NCBI RefSeq assembly: GCF_019578655.1
Contig: NC_063259.1
Span: 27,887,277-27,951,276, forward strand
Length of the DNA stretch: 64,000 nucleotides
Source: Ricinus communis
Taxonomy: Eukaryota; Streptophyta; Magnoliopsida; Malpighiales; Euphorbiaceae
Direction: 5' to 3'
Shown: positions 1-11,366 of the stretch, one piece after another
How positions within the stretch are numbered: the stretch's first letter is position 1
Layout of the letters: every line of letters starts with the position of its first letter
Notes under the pieces: generated by a model
The model's database searches: none
What the model was told of the DNA's origin: nothing
Seen by the model: only the letters and a program-made list of their open reading frames with translations
Position numbers and translations under genes: made by a program

Positions 1-1498
1 ATCACTTGCCAATCTTGCAGGCAAAGGTTCAAGCCAGCTTAAAAAGAAAAGGAAACAAGCAAAAAAGAAAAGGCTTCTTTTATATCAGGATTGTTATTTG
101 AAACTCTCCAAGACAAGATGATGAGAATGAGATGAATAATCTATATGGCCAAGTTGTTTGAGTTTTGAAAAATTTGGGTATTGGATTCCTTCTTTTTTCA
201 TTTCAACAGAACAGAAGATAGAAGGGATAAGATCATAAGTGGGGTTGGAAAAGTTTGCAATTCCCATACTTTGTTTCTTCTTCATCATTGTGATATGTTT
301 GATTATTTTGGCTTTTGACCTTAATAATTATGACAGAATTTATTTAAACCCAGATGGCATTTTCCAAATTCAAATCATAGAATCTGTGATCATATTGAAA
401 AAGAAGAATTCCTCTATTAATATCTCTCAGACCAAGTAATACTCGCTCGACGCATAAGCATTTCTTGATTTTTTTTTCTTTTTCTGAAAAATGATCTGCC
501 CGGCAGGGATCATGAATTAATTAAGCAACAGTTTCAGCAGTAGAGTGATGATCGTTTGTCTGAATTTCATATAATGAATTAATGATCTTTACTTTTAGTT
601 TTCTATCTAATAAAAAAAAAAATGATAGAAACTTGAATTTTAGTCTCACATTCTTGATTCAGGAAGTCAAAACTCAGAAGAAACCTGGATGGTGATATAT
701 ATAAGGAAAATTCCTTGGACCTATAATAATAATAATCAATTAAGTCTAAGCTATATATATATAGCTATTTTCACCATTTTATTTTCTTTTTAATTTTAAT
801 GTTTTAATTAGTGATATATGCTACATACACTAATCCAACATAGATATATATAGATGATATTGTCACTGCATAATGGAAGACTTGAATTACAAGTTGACAA
901 ATCATTATCCACCTGTAATTTTCTCTGCCCATCGTGTACATGCACCTAAAAAATAATAAGCCCATTAAGCTTCCCTACATTCTAAAAAGAAAATAAATAA
1001 TTGAAAAATCAAATCGTTTTAGATTATATCTTTTGTTTGGGAAAAGAAATTCACATGATAGAAGTAGTGTCATAACATAAAAGAGTCAACAAAATTAAGA
1101 ATTGGCATTTTAAGTGGTTTCAGACAAGAAACAATTATAGTCGGCAGTGAACTTGAAGATATACATAACAAAAAGGGAATGCCCATAGCTGATTTCCATA
1201 TCTGTCAACAATCTGCCCTCCACGTAAAAATAAGACTGCCGAACCCGTTGATTAATCCAAATTCTTATCCCAACTCAATTTTTTTTTTTTATAACATTTT
1301 AATACATTTTTATATTATTTTAAAAAAACAATTTTTAATATTTATTTTTGTTTAATATGTTAATATGTATTGCATAAAGTGCTTAATTATTATTAAAAAT
1401 AAAATTTAGATGTATATCATATAAAATAGAAATTTAAAAAAATTTAAGTTTAAGTACGTATTAGATTAAATGAAAAATTAATTTAAAAATCCAGAAAT
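1..1498. other. AT-rich intergenic DNA
   Basis: No frame here has convincing coding character. The short open frames at 94-288 (-) and 239-439 (+) are low-complexity or hydrophobic and resemble no family I know. The stretch from about 1270 to 1490 is extremely AT-rich with long A and T runs. Confidence 0.6.
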
Positions 1499-1995
1499 AT
1501 GAATATGCATTTAGCTGATAAAAAAATAAAAAATAAAATTAATTTCATAAACTATACCCATCGTCGAAAATATGTAATTGCCTACAGCTCCTCAGTATTA
1601 AAAACTGATAACTTTTGGCTTGGAACTTTACTGGTTTTATTTGTATTAACGATGGTGAAGGCATTCAGCTCAGAACCTTTTTCCCAAGCTATGCCTAGCA
1701 ACTTCGCAAGAAAAGGAAAATAGTATGTATTCCTTAAAACATTTAAAATAAAACTCTGATTTTAATCAAGTTTTTATTTGCAATTTTGATTTCAATTCTT
1801 TCATCTTTTTGATACTATTGAATCTGGAACGAAGAGTGCAGCATGGCTAGAGGGGTCAAACCTGAGGTCTATCAGAGTCGAGTTTTGTTTGATAGAAAGG
1901 CAGCAAATGCCAGAAGTCAGCAGTCAACTGTAATGTGGAGAAAGAAATTGCCTCCAAACAAAGAAGGTTCAAATGGAGGAGATGGTGTATCCTGA
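1499..1995 (+). CDS. Possible small secreted peptide precursor, two exons, unrecognised family
   Basis: Two frames join cleanly across a short AT-rich intron: exon 1 ends at 1722, the donor is GTATGT at 1723, the acceptor GTGCAG ends at 1841, and exon 2 runs 1842-1995 to a TGA. The joined frame encodes 125 residues. Residues about 39-55 (FWLGTLLVLFVLTMVKA) look like a signal peptide core followed by small residues suitable for cleavage. The remaining 70 or so residues are basic and Ser/Asn/Gly-rich with no cysteines, as in precursors of linear secreted plant peptides. I do not recognise the C-terminal motif: it is not CLE, CEP, RGF, IDA, PSK or RALF. The 38 residues before the hydrophobic segment are unusual, so the true start may lie in another upstream exon or the natural ATG may be lost. 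Splice fit and phase are seen; function is inferred. Confidence 0.35.
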
Positions 1996-4900
1996 CCCAT
2001 CATCTTGATGCTTAAATTAGATAAGGAGAAAAAGAGAATAAACGAAATGTGTTCATGTGTATTTTAACTTTGATGCTTGGTGAAGAGTGGGTTCTTACCT
2101 TTTCTCTTTCGGTCGTTGGAACATAGTAGCGGTTAGATAATATTATTTGTGTTCAACATTAATGGAATAGTGAAACCGTTAAAAAGAGTTAACAGTCTCA
2201 CACTAATAATCGATAATAATAATTAAACTTGTTTAATATAGAGCATAAAAAGTTTTTTAGTTATTCAGTTAAATCGGTGTGTTTGTATTTAATTTGGTTA
2301 TTTGTTTGGAATACTTGATCCCTTATATTATCAAAAATGAATCGGAACAAAAAGCAAGCAAATTCATTAAGAACAAGACACCAAAGTATGGCTGCATCCG
2401 CTTGTATTCAAACTGTTAAACTTTTGCTGATGAGAAACCAAACACCCACTATCCATGTCTGGGATCCAACACAAAAGAGGCATTTTTAGATAGGATGACC
2501 CCAGCTCATGAAAGCATCATCAGTCAATGAAAGGGAACAGTGTCTCCTTTCAACATTGTCTCAAGAAAACTAATATTAGCTTAATTTGTCAGCAACCTCC
2601 AAACATATAGCTCACATACAGTTAATCTGTCAAATGGGTGCCCTCCAATAATACACTGTGCCCTCGATTCCTTTGCTTAGGTCAAGACATAATTCAGTGG
2701 GGGCAGAGTATCTTCAAGTTTCAAAAATTAGGTCCTCCTTGAAAAGTACATTGGCCACAAAAGCATGAGAAGAAATAAAGCTAATTCAATCCTAATCTAC
2801 TAATAGCCACAATCTCAATTTGATTTTCACAGTCTTTTTGAGTGCTCAACCTAATTGAAGATCACCCAAAAGAAAGTAGCCCTTTTCACTTGCTAACAAT
2901 TTCTTGTCTTGCTTGTGCAATAAACCATTAAATAGTTAATAACATAACTTGAAAAAGACACTAAAAGAGCTCTCTCCTTTTTACCTTTTTTTTTTTTTTT
3001 TCTTTCCCCCCTTTCGAAAAGCTTAATGATTAAAGCTGCAATAATATTGCTCCATGCTGTTCTCTAATGACCTTTTCTGGTATGGTGGTAGAAAGGATGA
3101 ATTAACTTCAATCGCAGTGAGATGCAGCAATTATCTTAAAAATGGAGTGTTCTAATTATGCCATTATGGGATGCCAATGATGGAATAATGTACAGGATAC
3201 ATAGATGTTTGGGGCTGGAAACTAACAAAAAAACTATTTAAAAAACTGTTACCTAATTGAGTTGCATAATTAAATGATAATCATAGTAATCAGAGACCGT
3301 ACCCCGACATATGGCCACTTGCATTATGGAGGTTCTTGTCTTGTATCTTTTATTTGGATACAATCAGAGAAATAGCAAGAGCTATATAATCAAAAGGTCT
3401 TCCACAAAGTTGATAAGCAAAGATAAAGTTGTAGGACATAGTTTTGCTGATCCATCAAACTAGTCATTATGACAAAACCTTAACATTTGTCTTTTCAGAT
3501 TGTCCACATATTATCATTGAACTGATACTGTATTTCTACTTCAAAATTGATGTAGATATGTCAGGATTGTTAACAACAGTCACCCCCTTATCCCCATTAC
3601 CATACATATACTGCTGTCTATATATGTCCCCTGTACCAGGTTTCCCTCAAGATTACCCTGTTCCTTGAAACCGACATGTCCCGATCATCAATATTTTGAC
3701 CGATCAACCATTTTCCAGCGCATTTAATTAAATAAACCAGAATGTAAAACTAAATTCAGATGGAAACTGTCGATGAGTTTATCTTTCGTGGTGCAGATCA
3801 TTATTACAAGCTATTAACAGGAGAGAATCTATTGGGGATTCTTACAAAAGGACAGTGCCAATCATTTATAGTTAAATTTTGGAAGGAAGCTATGAGGAAC
3901 TATTAGAATTAAGAGGAGACAGAAAATGGTGGAGCTCATATCATTTCATGTGGGCAATCATTCAAAATTTTTTCACCTTCTTCCACTGATGAATAAGGTA
4001 AACTTCTCCTAAAAAAGACTACGTCCCATCTTCTCTTTTTTAATGGTAAAACAAGAACAAAAAGATGAAGATGTATGAAGAAGTTGTTCGATCGCTCAAG
4101 TCATGCCTGAACTAATCAAGAGAGAAAAAAGAAAAAAGAAAAAAAAGGCAAATCACTTTTGATGTTAGGAAAGAAAGAAAAATGGTTGGTTGGTTCCATG
4201 GTGTTTGGGTGGGATCTCTAACTATTACATTCACGCCATGTGGAAATGTGAAACACAATATTGCATTACCGGACTGGCTAACAGAAGGGATGAGGCACCT
4301 TTATCTTTTCAATAATGAAAAAATGTTAAAGCAAAGATTCTTCTTCTTTCCCCTCCTTTTCATTTATAAATTTGACATCGGAAATTGACTGATGAGGCCA
4401 CATTATATGTTCATTTATAAGTATTTTCTCTGAAAAGCTTTTATGTTTAATGCTGAAAATTATGGAGTCAATCTTTTTTTTTTTTTTTAATATGAAATAC
4501 CTGCTTATGTAATTATAGCTAAAATGGAAAACTCTATTATCAACTTCACTCCATCCAATCAACTTTGTGGAATGAAGAAAGAAAAATGAAGAAAAAGAAA
4601 CAGGGATAAAGAAAGCATATCAAATTTCAAATTCATAACTGCAGAAGTAATTACCGCATACATTATTTGCTCTTGGGAGTATTTTAATAGGTAAATTTTT
4701 ATTGTTAAAACGAGTATAAGAGACTGACTATCATTTGTTACGATGAGCATAATTTATTAGTCATTTTTTTTTGAAATATTCCTCCTTCTTAATATTAAAA
4801 AACCTACCACAGTTAATGCAAGCAAACAATTAATTTGTGTAAACTTATTGGGTTTTTTAAATAAAGTTGGTAAGATAGCATTTTTAAATCCTTAAAAATC

Positions 4901-5779
4901 TTTTTAATTTTATTTTATAAAATCTTTTGATTTTTAATTTATTTTATTAAGTATTTTTATTTTTATAGCTAATTAAAATAAAATTAGAAAAAAAAACTCA
5001 ATAAATAAATAAAAATTTATAAGATATACATAAGAGTTGTTTAACTAAAAATAAAATAAAATAAAAAAATAATATGTAATAAAATCTTAAAATTTTAAAA
5101 AAATCAAATTGAGAAATTTAGGGGTTTATCAATAAATTTTGATGATTTAGAAGCATTACTAGTCGTCTATCTGTGCGTTACACGACCATTATTATTATTT
5201 TGATTATAAAATTAAATTTATAAATATAATTTAATCAATTATTTAATATTTAATATTGATTTATAATAATTTAAAAATAATAGCAAACTAACTATTTTCA
5301 TATATTTTAATTTTTTTTATATTATTACACCAGTAGAATATTTATTTACTAATATTATTTTAAATTAATACTATCAATAAATTATTTTTAAAATATTTAT
5401 TTATTAACTCTAAGATCATATAAATTAACATTATCAATATAATTGATATTATTATTTTTTAGATTATAAACTATTGTATAATTAAAAACTAATTTATTAG
5501 TTAATATAATATTTAAAAATATTAATTTTTATAATTAAATTATTATCTAATTAAAAAATTAATTTATTAATTAATATAATATTAAAATATAATTAATATA
5601 TTACTTTTTAGAATAATTATAATTTAATTATTTTCTGATTAGAAAATTAATGTATTAATAATATGTTATTTTTTAAAATTACGACGGATGTTTAATTAGG
5701 AATATAACTTATTAATCAATAAATTAATAAAAAAATCATAAAATTATACATAAATTTAAAATTTTTATACAAAAATAAT

Positions 5780-5832
<53 letters not shown>

Positions 5833-6262
5833 TGTTGTCGCCGATAGCAGTTAGGAAGAGTTGAGCTCTGGCTCAGCGCGTGGCGCAATTGAATGTTTCA
5901 ATCTGTTATCCGACGACGAGTCGTCCACTTTAGAAAAACGTAAAAGAAAATGTTGTTTAACTGACGAACAGACAATGTCGCATAGAAAGGTTAAAGGTCG
6001 GTTGTGTCTTTTAATTATTTAAACGGTGTGTCGTTGACCTCTGGTAATCTGACTAATGTCGCTTAAAAGAAACGCAAGCATTGTAAGGCTCAAACGGCAG
6101 AGGTGCTCGTCCTCACAGTCCTGCTGTCTTTTGACGTAAATCATCCGTCCTCTTCCGCAAATGGCACAGTAGTATGTCTTGTAAATTAAACGGACGATCA
6201 ATACACAAATTCAGAAAGCTAACCTTAACCCTGACCTTAATTCTAATTCTAAAATCAACGGC
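1996..6262. other. Long intergenic region, AT-rich to the right
   Basis: No gene can be supported. Short open frames here are isolated and unconserved in appearance. From about 4850 to 5830 the DNA is dominated by A and T, with many short inverted A/T segments that could be decayed transposon or matrix-attachment-like sequence. The last few hundred bases before 6263 become GC-richer and probably hold the promoter and leader of the TITAN-like gene. Confidence 0.6.
5783..5829. repeat. (AT)n microsatellite
   Basis: An uninterrupted run of about 23 AT dinucleotides ends an AT-rich tract about 430 bp upstream of the TITAN-like start codon. It is likely length-polymorphic. Confidence 0.95.
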
Positions 6263-9200
6263 ATGAAGCAGAAAATCAATAACGGATTCGAGTTTTGCAA
6301 GGTTTGCAATCTGAATCACGACCAAGGGCAACGCCACAAGTACTTCCCTAACCACAAGAAATCACTCTCTGCATTCCTCTCTCGATTCCAGAACAAGCTC
6401 GCAGACATTAGGTTCTTTCTCAAAAACCCTAGCCTCTTGCGCCCCGAACACTCCTATCGCAATCGCTTATGGTGCGTCTTCTGCGATACTGATATCATTG
6501 AAATAGGCAGTTCCTTCGCTTGGTGAGAATTTCAATTGTTATGTATTCAATGAAAATTCGTTTATTTTTTCAATAAGTTTAACTGAGTGAATTGCACTGT
6601 CTACTTTTTTGTTTCTACACTTGAGCTTAATTAGGCTTAAGCTTTAGTTGAGCTCAAACACTTAATCATTTGAGATCGATATGCTAAGAGAATGTGATTA
6701 TGAAACTAATTAGAATCTGTTAAAAAAGGAAGGAAACCTTTAATGCGGACTAGGTCGCTTTGAACCTCTTCTGTGGAACTATGCAAAATCTTTTTGATGT
6801 TGTTTTGTAAGTGGTAATGCAAGTATTTTTGTTTTACTTTTCTTGTTTTTTGCTTTTACAAAGCAGTGCTAATGCAATAAATCATCTGGCAAGTGCTGAT
6901 CATTTGAAGAATTTGAAGCATTTCCTTTGGAAATGCGGTGGTGGGATGGACCGTCTGGATACCTTTCGAATCTTGGAATCTGATGTAGATAAAGTATGAT
7001 CATTTCTTCGTATTGTTTCTTAAATTATGGTAGCATGGCATTTCTGCAGTTCAAATATGAATATATGATGCAGAATGCTTGATGTCATTTTGGTAATTGC
7101 AGTGGGAGAAGAAGTGCAAATCGTTGAAGAATGAAGGCGCATCATCCAGTGATGAATTTTGTGTGCTGAAAATTGGGCCTTCAAATGATATCCAAAATGA
7201 ACTAAACTGTAGAAATATAAATGAGTTTGAAAACAATACTTTTGACCCTCTTAAATCGAATGTTTCAAATGGTGTTATGCCTTTACTGTATTATACGAAT
7301 GAGTATCAGATATCCCAATCAGCAGTTACAAATGCTGGGTCTTTTCTTTTTGATACGGTCTCTCCATTGCCTGTGGATGCATGTTCCAGTACAAGTTTGT
7401 TGAGTTCAAATGATTTAACAGGTATATGTAATACGTTTATTTTCCATCTATTTTGTTCAGCAAACTTATTTGTTTGCTTTATGTCAAACACTCTTTCCGG
7501 TTTTTATACTCATAGTTTTTTTTGTGGTTTGTTTAATGTGTTTGGATGATGCAGTTAATTGGAAGAGCCAACAGCTGCTTCCATATGAGAGGGTAATATC
7601 TTGTAATCTCAGTGGTAAACAGGTGAGTTAGGCCCTTCATCTACTTCCTTTTTCTCTAAATTGCTTTCAGGAATTGGACATTTATTCCTTATTTTTTAAA
7701 TTTTCTCTGTACAGCTAGAATTCAGTGTTTTATTTGTAAAAGCATGTTTAGATTTCCTCGAATTTTAGTATTTTCTTCTCTATGTATGTATTTCCATTCA
7801 TTAGGTTACTGTTTGAGATTAAGTGCTGGCTTCTCAGATTGTAAGTTGCAGATTGTATGAGGCTAGCAATTTGAGCATATGTCCTCCTTTTTCTTTTTTT
7901 ATGATTTATTTTCTGTCGATTGGAGGCACTATTTTTGGAAGAAATATTATCTGTCATCTGACCATGTGAAATCATGGCCTTCATGATATTACACCTTTTC
8001 ATTTAGATGATTTTCTGGCACTGTAGAGATGCTGTGGAAGCTAAGACTGCAATCTTTTCTTCTTTTTCCAGTTAATTGGAGGGTGACCTTAGTGCATCAA
8101 AAAGCCATATAATATTATCCCTGTTCAGCATTTTCCGATGGATCTTGCATCAGTTTATTACTTACTTTTGTTATGATCCTAATACTGATTTAAACTAATG
8201 CTCATGAGTTAGTGATTGCGTATACCTGAGGAGATATCACGATCTCTTTCTTTTGTTCAGTTCTGTTGATAAAAGTACCTATTTGCTTCTTAATTTTGTC
8301 GTTTGACTCATGCCATTACATTTGTGTTTTGTGCCTCATATTTCATATTGTGACTCTGCTTTATTTCCAGGAATTTCTGATCTGCCCATTGCACTTTTGC
8401 CTAAACATTTTGTGGGCACTATGCCACTGATATTCAGGGTTCGAATGTGCCATATATTTTGCATGTTCCGTTTCGTTTTGATGCTGAATAATGGGCTTTG
8501 AGAAAAGAACTTCTATTCTGTGTATGTTATTAGGAGTTCAGAACAATTAAATGAATGATATTTTTCTTAACTTTATTTATTTTGGGCGTATAGCCGTGCC
8601 ACAGTTATGAGGGCAAAGGAATGGTAAAGGGAGCAAGCAGCTCAATGGGTAATCATCTCCTCTCTCTCCCTCTGCTTTTTTGAGCTAGTCATTGTGGTAC
8701 CAGTAATCAATTGAATGCCATATATGGTGGAATGAATTTATACATGAATTTGGGCTGATGTTAGCATGAGTTTCCATTTGAAGGCTATCCTCATCTCATT
8801 ATTCTCTTGTCAGATTCACAGCATATGACTCAAATTTCTACCATGCCTGCAAAGGAGGCTGGAATAAATGTACATTCTGGAGCACCTCCTCCTTGGCTTG
8901 AAGCAACTGAAGAAAATCAACTAAATGTTCAATTAAGACCAATCTCATCTAGCTTTATTTCCCTTTCAAATAAGCCTAGGAAAAAATTAAATCCAAATAG
9001 GGTTGGAGCTGCTTGGGCAGAAAGGAGAAAGATTGAGATGGAGTTGGAGAAGAGAGGAGAAATTGTGAGTAATTATGAAATTAACTGGCTTCCGGATTTT
9101 GGTAGAGTTTGGCAATCAGGCAGTAGAAGGGAATCCAGAAAAGAATTTGAGAAGGAGAAACAGAAATTGTCCAAGGTTGAAAGTCCTTCTGATATGCCTA

Positions 9201-9485
9201 TAACAATACAGCCTTACATCAGTAAAAGAATGGTAAGCACCTAGTTCTTATGAAGGTTGTGTAACATTCCATATATCCTTTTCCATGCCAGTCTCAGTTG
9301 AGAAAAAAATAATTATTTGTTGTCTCGCTAACCACATTTCATTTCATTATTTTCCAGTTACATGATCGTGGCATATGACAGTCACACCTATTTATGCATA
9401 ACCTGCTAAAAGCACCTTATAATTGATTTTTGAAATTTACATTTTTTGTATCTTTCCAATGCAGCGAAGGGACGCCTGTGAATGA
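6263..9485 (+). CDS. TTL: TITAN-like C2H2-type zinc-finger protein
   Basis: The seven-exon model is 6263-6522, 6867-6993, 7103-7421, 7555-7622, 8594-8648, 8814-9232 and 9465-9485, giving 422 residues. All introns are GT-AG and all junctions keep phase. The N-terminus has C-x2-C followed by histidines (FCKVC..H..RHKYFPNH, residues about 11-32), and a second C-x2-C (WCVFC) lies near residue 73. The C-terminus contains VGAAWAERRK, the ELEKRGEIV stretch and FGRVWQSG, which I recognise as the conserved tail of plant TITAN-like proteins. The Arabidopsis protein is a nuclear factor needed for endosperm and embryo development (family knowledge). The last exon encodes only RRDACE and the stop. The gene converges on the DUF579 gene, about 0.9 kb away. 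Exon 5 (55 nt) is the least certain part. Confidence 0.88.
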
Positions 9486-9914
9486 TAATTGAGGACCTAT
9501 GGTGATTAACATGCAAATCAATGGCAGTGCAAGAGACATGGTGAGAGATCGTTATGTATATTCTTCTGCCATTACTCTTCAACTTCAAATTTGTAGATAA
9601 ACTGAGTTGAAGATTGCTGGTAAAGGTGAAACATGTCCTAGTGAACATTGGTGAAGCAATGGCAAATCAGCTGTTAATGACAATGATGCTAGATATGACG
9701 GTTGTTGATACTTGTTCAATGTGCTGGTGGCTGAACTTTGTATGTCTCATGCCTTATGTCGGAGAAAAGGGATGATCGACTTCGCTGTTCTTTTAATATC
9801 GTTAAATGATGCATTTGCCAAAGTAGGATGTACATTACAATTATCATATTCCGTTTAATACATGGCAATATGCTTCTCCATTCAGGTGTTAGACCAGTAA
9901 TGCTGTGCTATGAA

Positions 9915-9949
<35 letters not shown>

Positions 9950-10379
9950 TATATATATATACATATATATCTCAGTTTTAGATTTAAAAAGCATTTGAAA
10001 ATGAGATATACAACAAACGGCACTTTCTGAATAGGTTCTTTCACTGTCAAATCGGTTTACAATGTGCAAGTCTCATTATATGCACTCTGCAAAATTAACT
10101 TATTGAAGATTAAGAAGCAGTCTATGGTGAAGGCATTTTCTGTATGTATTTACACCATTTTGTATATATACGTCCTGTCTTTGTTGCTTGCAGATTGCCT
10201 GTAATGTGTGGCAATGATCTGTGTGGATCTTGTCCCTTGATTGGCTTTCTCTTGGCTGGTAGGTTAAAAAATCGTGGCATTTGAATATACGGCCTTCATG
10301 ATGAACTTGGCACAACAAAGAATGCTTATGAAATGACAGAACTTGATTCTTTTTGCAATCATGCCATAAAAGAAGGCTA
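9486..10379. other. 3' intergenic region between convergent genes
   Basis: It contains the 3' untranslated ends of TITAN-like (+) and the DUF579 gene (-), plus an (AC)n/(AT)n microsatellite. No coding frame is convincing. Confidence 0.7.
9916..9960. repeat. (AC)n microsatellite followed by (AT)n
   Basis: About 16 CA/AC dinucleotides are followed directly by a short GATATAT run, forming a compound microsatellite in the 3' region of the TITAN-like gene. Confidence 0.95.
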
Positions 10380-11366
10380 TCAGACTAGAAAAGCTATTTT
10401 TTCTGTGCAAAATGTTCTAGAATTAGGTTTACTGGTGATCCTAAAATTCCAGAGCTTACCCTTAGAAGAAACCAAGTTCTCGTCACATAGGAACTCCCAG
10501 GAAAACCACTTCTCAATTGTTCGATCCACATCATGTACTAGTACATCTGTTGTGTGTCCAGCTCTTGCTATCATACCAGCTGTGTAGATCGCAGCCATCC
10601 TACCTGGGGCTTCTGGTGAGTGTCCACTTGGTCCATCCACCACTACTACATCCCATTTCTGTTGATAAACTTCTCCAGGTAAATTTGTTAATGCAAGTTT
10701 GCATGTCGAGTTTTGAAGCCTTCCTGAGCTGGGTGCACAATCTTGACTTTCCCTTGCATGTTTAAGCAGATTGTAAGCTTTCTTTGCAGGTACATGGTAG
10801 TCAAACTTGTAGATAAGAGTGCTGTTAGATTTTGCTCTGATTGAACTTATTCTGTCAGGATCATCCTCTAGAAAAATAGTGGTGCCACCTGAGTTGATTG
10901 AGGAAAGTTTTAGGAACTGGGCACTCAGTCCGAAAATAAGGAGGTTGCAGGGCGCTTTATGCTTAATGACATTAGATAGAAGCTTAAATTCCTTTTTTGT
11001 GAGAATGGTTGCACTGGTGGAGCTGTTTTGTTGAGTGGGTGGGCTGCTACTTATGTTTGATGAAACAGCGCTGCACTTTGTAGATGAGGAATGACATGCA
11101 TGTTGCATAGTCGGAGGGAGTGCAGGCAATAGAGAGGTAGACGATTTTGTAGTGGTAGCAATTCTAAGAAGTCTAAGGATGGAGATGGTTGATAAAATGA
11201 ACACAAGCAGCGGCATAATTTTTCTTCCAGGAATTTTCATTATTTTATTTCCTTTGAAAGATTTGCAGCTGACAGGTATAATGAGATGCGCCTCAGGTGA
11301 GCTTGATGGGGAAAACCTGACTAGAGGAGTTGCAAATGAACGGTAGTGAGGCAATTCTGGGGGCAT
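10380..11366 (-). CDS. DUF579 family polysaccharide O-methyltransferase (IRX15/GXM/AGM family)
   Basis: One intronless frame of 328 residues. A single hydrophobic anchor ([15 protein letters not shown], residues about 52-66) precedes a Ser/Thr-rich stem and a lumenal catalytic domain, a type II Golgi layout. Family motifs are [24 protein letters not shown], the VVVVDGPSG loop followed by PEAPGRM and IYTAG, and VHDVDR. DUF579 enzymes transfer methyl groups from S-adenosylmethionine to glucuronic acid on xylan or arabinogalactan; the IRX15 branch acts in xylan synthesis by an unclear route. Which glycan this copy acts on cannot be told from sequence. Two starts are possible: M1 at 11366 and M43 at 11240. 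M43 puts the anchor right after the start, as in relatives, so the first 42 residues may be untranslated leader. Confidence 0.88.
   Translation of the reverse strand: MPPELPHYRSFATPLVRFSPSSSPEAHLIIPVSCKSFKGNKIMKIPGRKIMPLLVFILSTISILRLLRIATTTKSSTSLLPALPPTMQHACHSSSTKCSAVSSNISSSPPTQQNSSTSATILTKKEFKLLSNVIKHKAPCNLLIFGLSAQFLKLSSINSGGTTIFLEDDPDRISSIRAKSNSTLIYKFDYHVPAKKAYNLLKHARESQDCAPSSGRLQNSTCKLALTNLPGEVYQQKWDVVVVDGPSGHSPEAPGRMAAIYTAGMIARAGHTTDVLVHDVDRTIEKWFSWEFLCDENLVSSKGKLWNFRITSKPNSRTFCTEKIAFLV

Noticed and set aside
94..439. Two short overlapping open frames at the window start
   Set aside because: Opposite strands, hydrophobic or low-complexity, no homology recognised.
8362..8460. Possible extra TITAN-like exon after TTTCCAG
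   Set aside because: Joined in phase it meets a stop within 20 codons. The exon at 8594-8648 keeps the frame instead.
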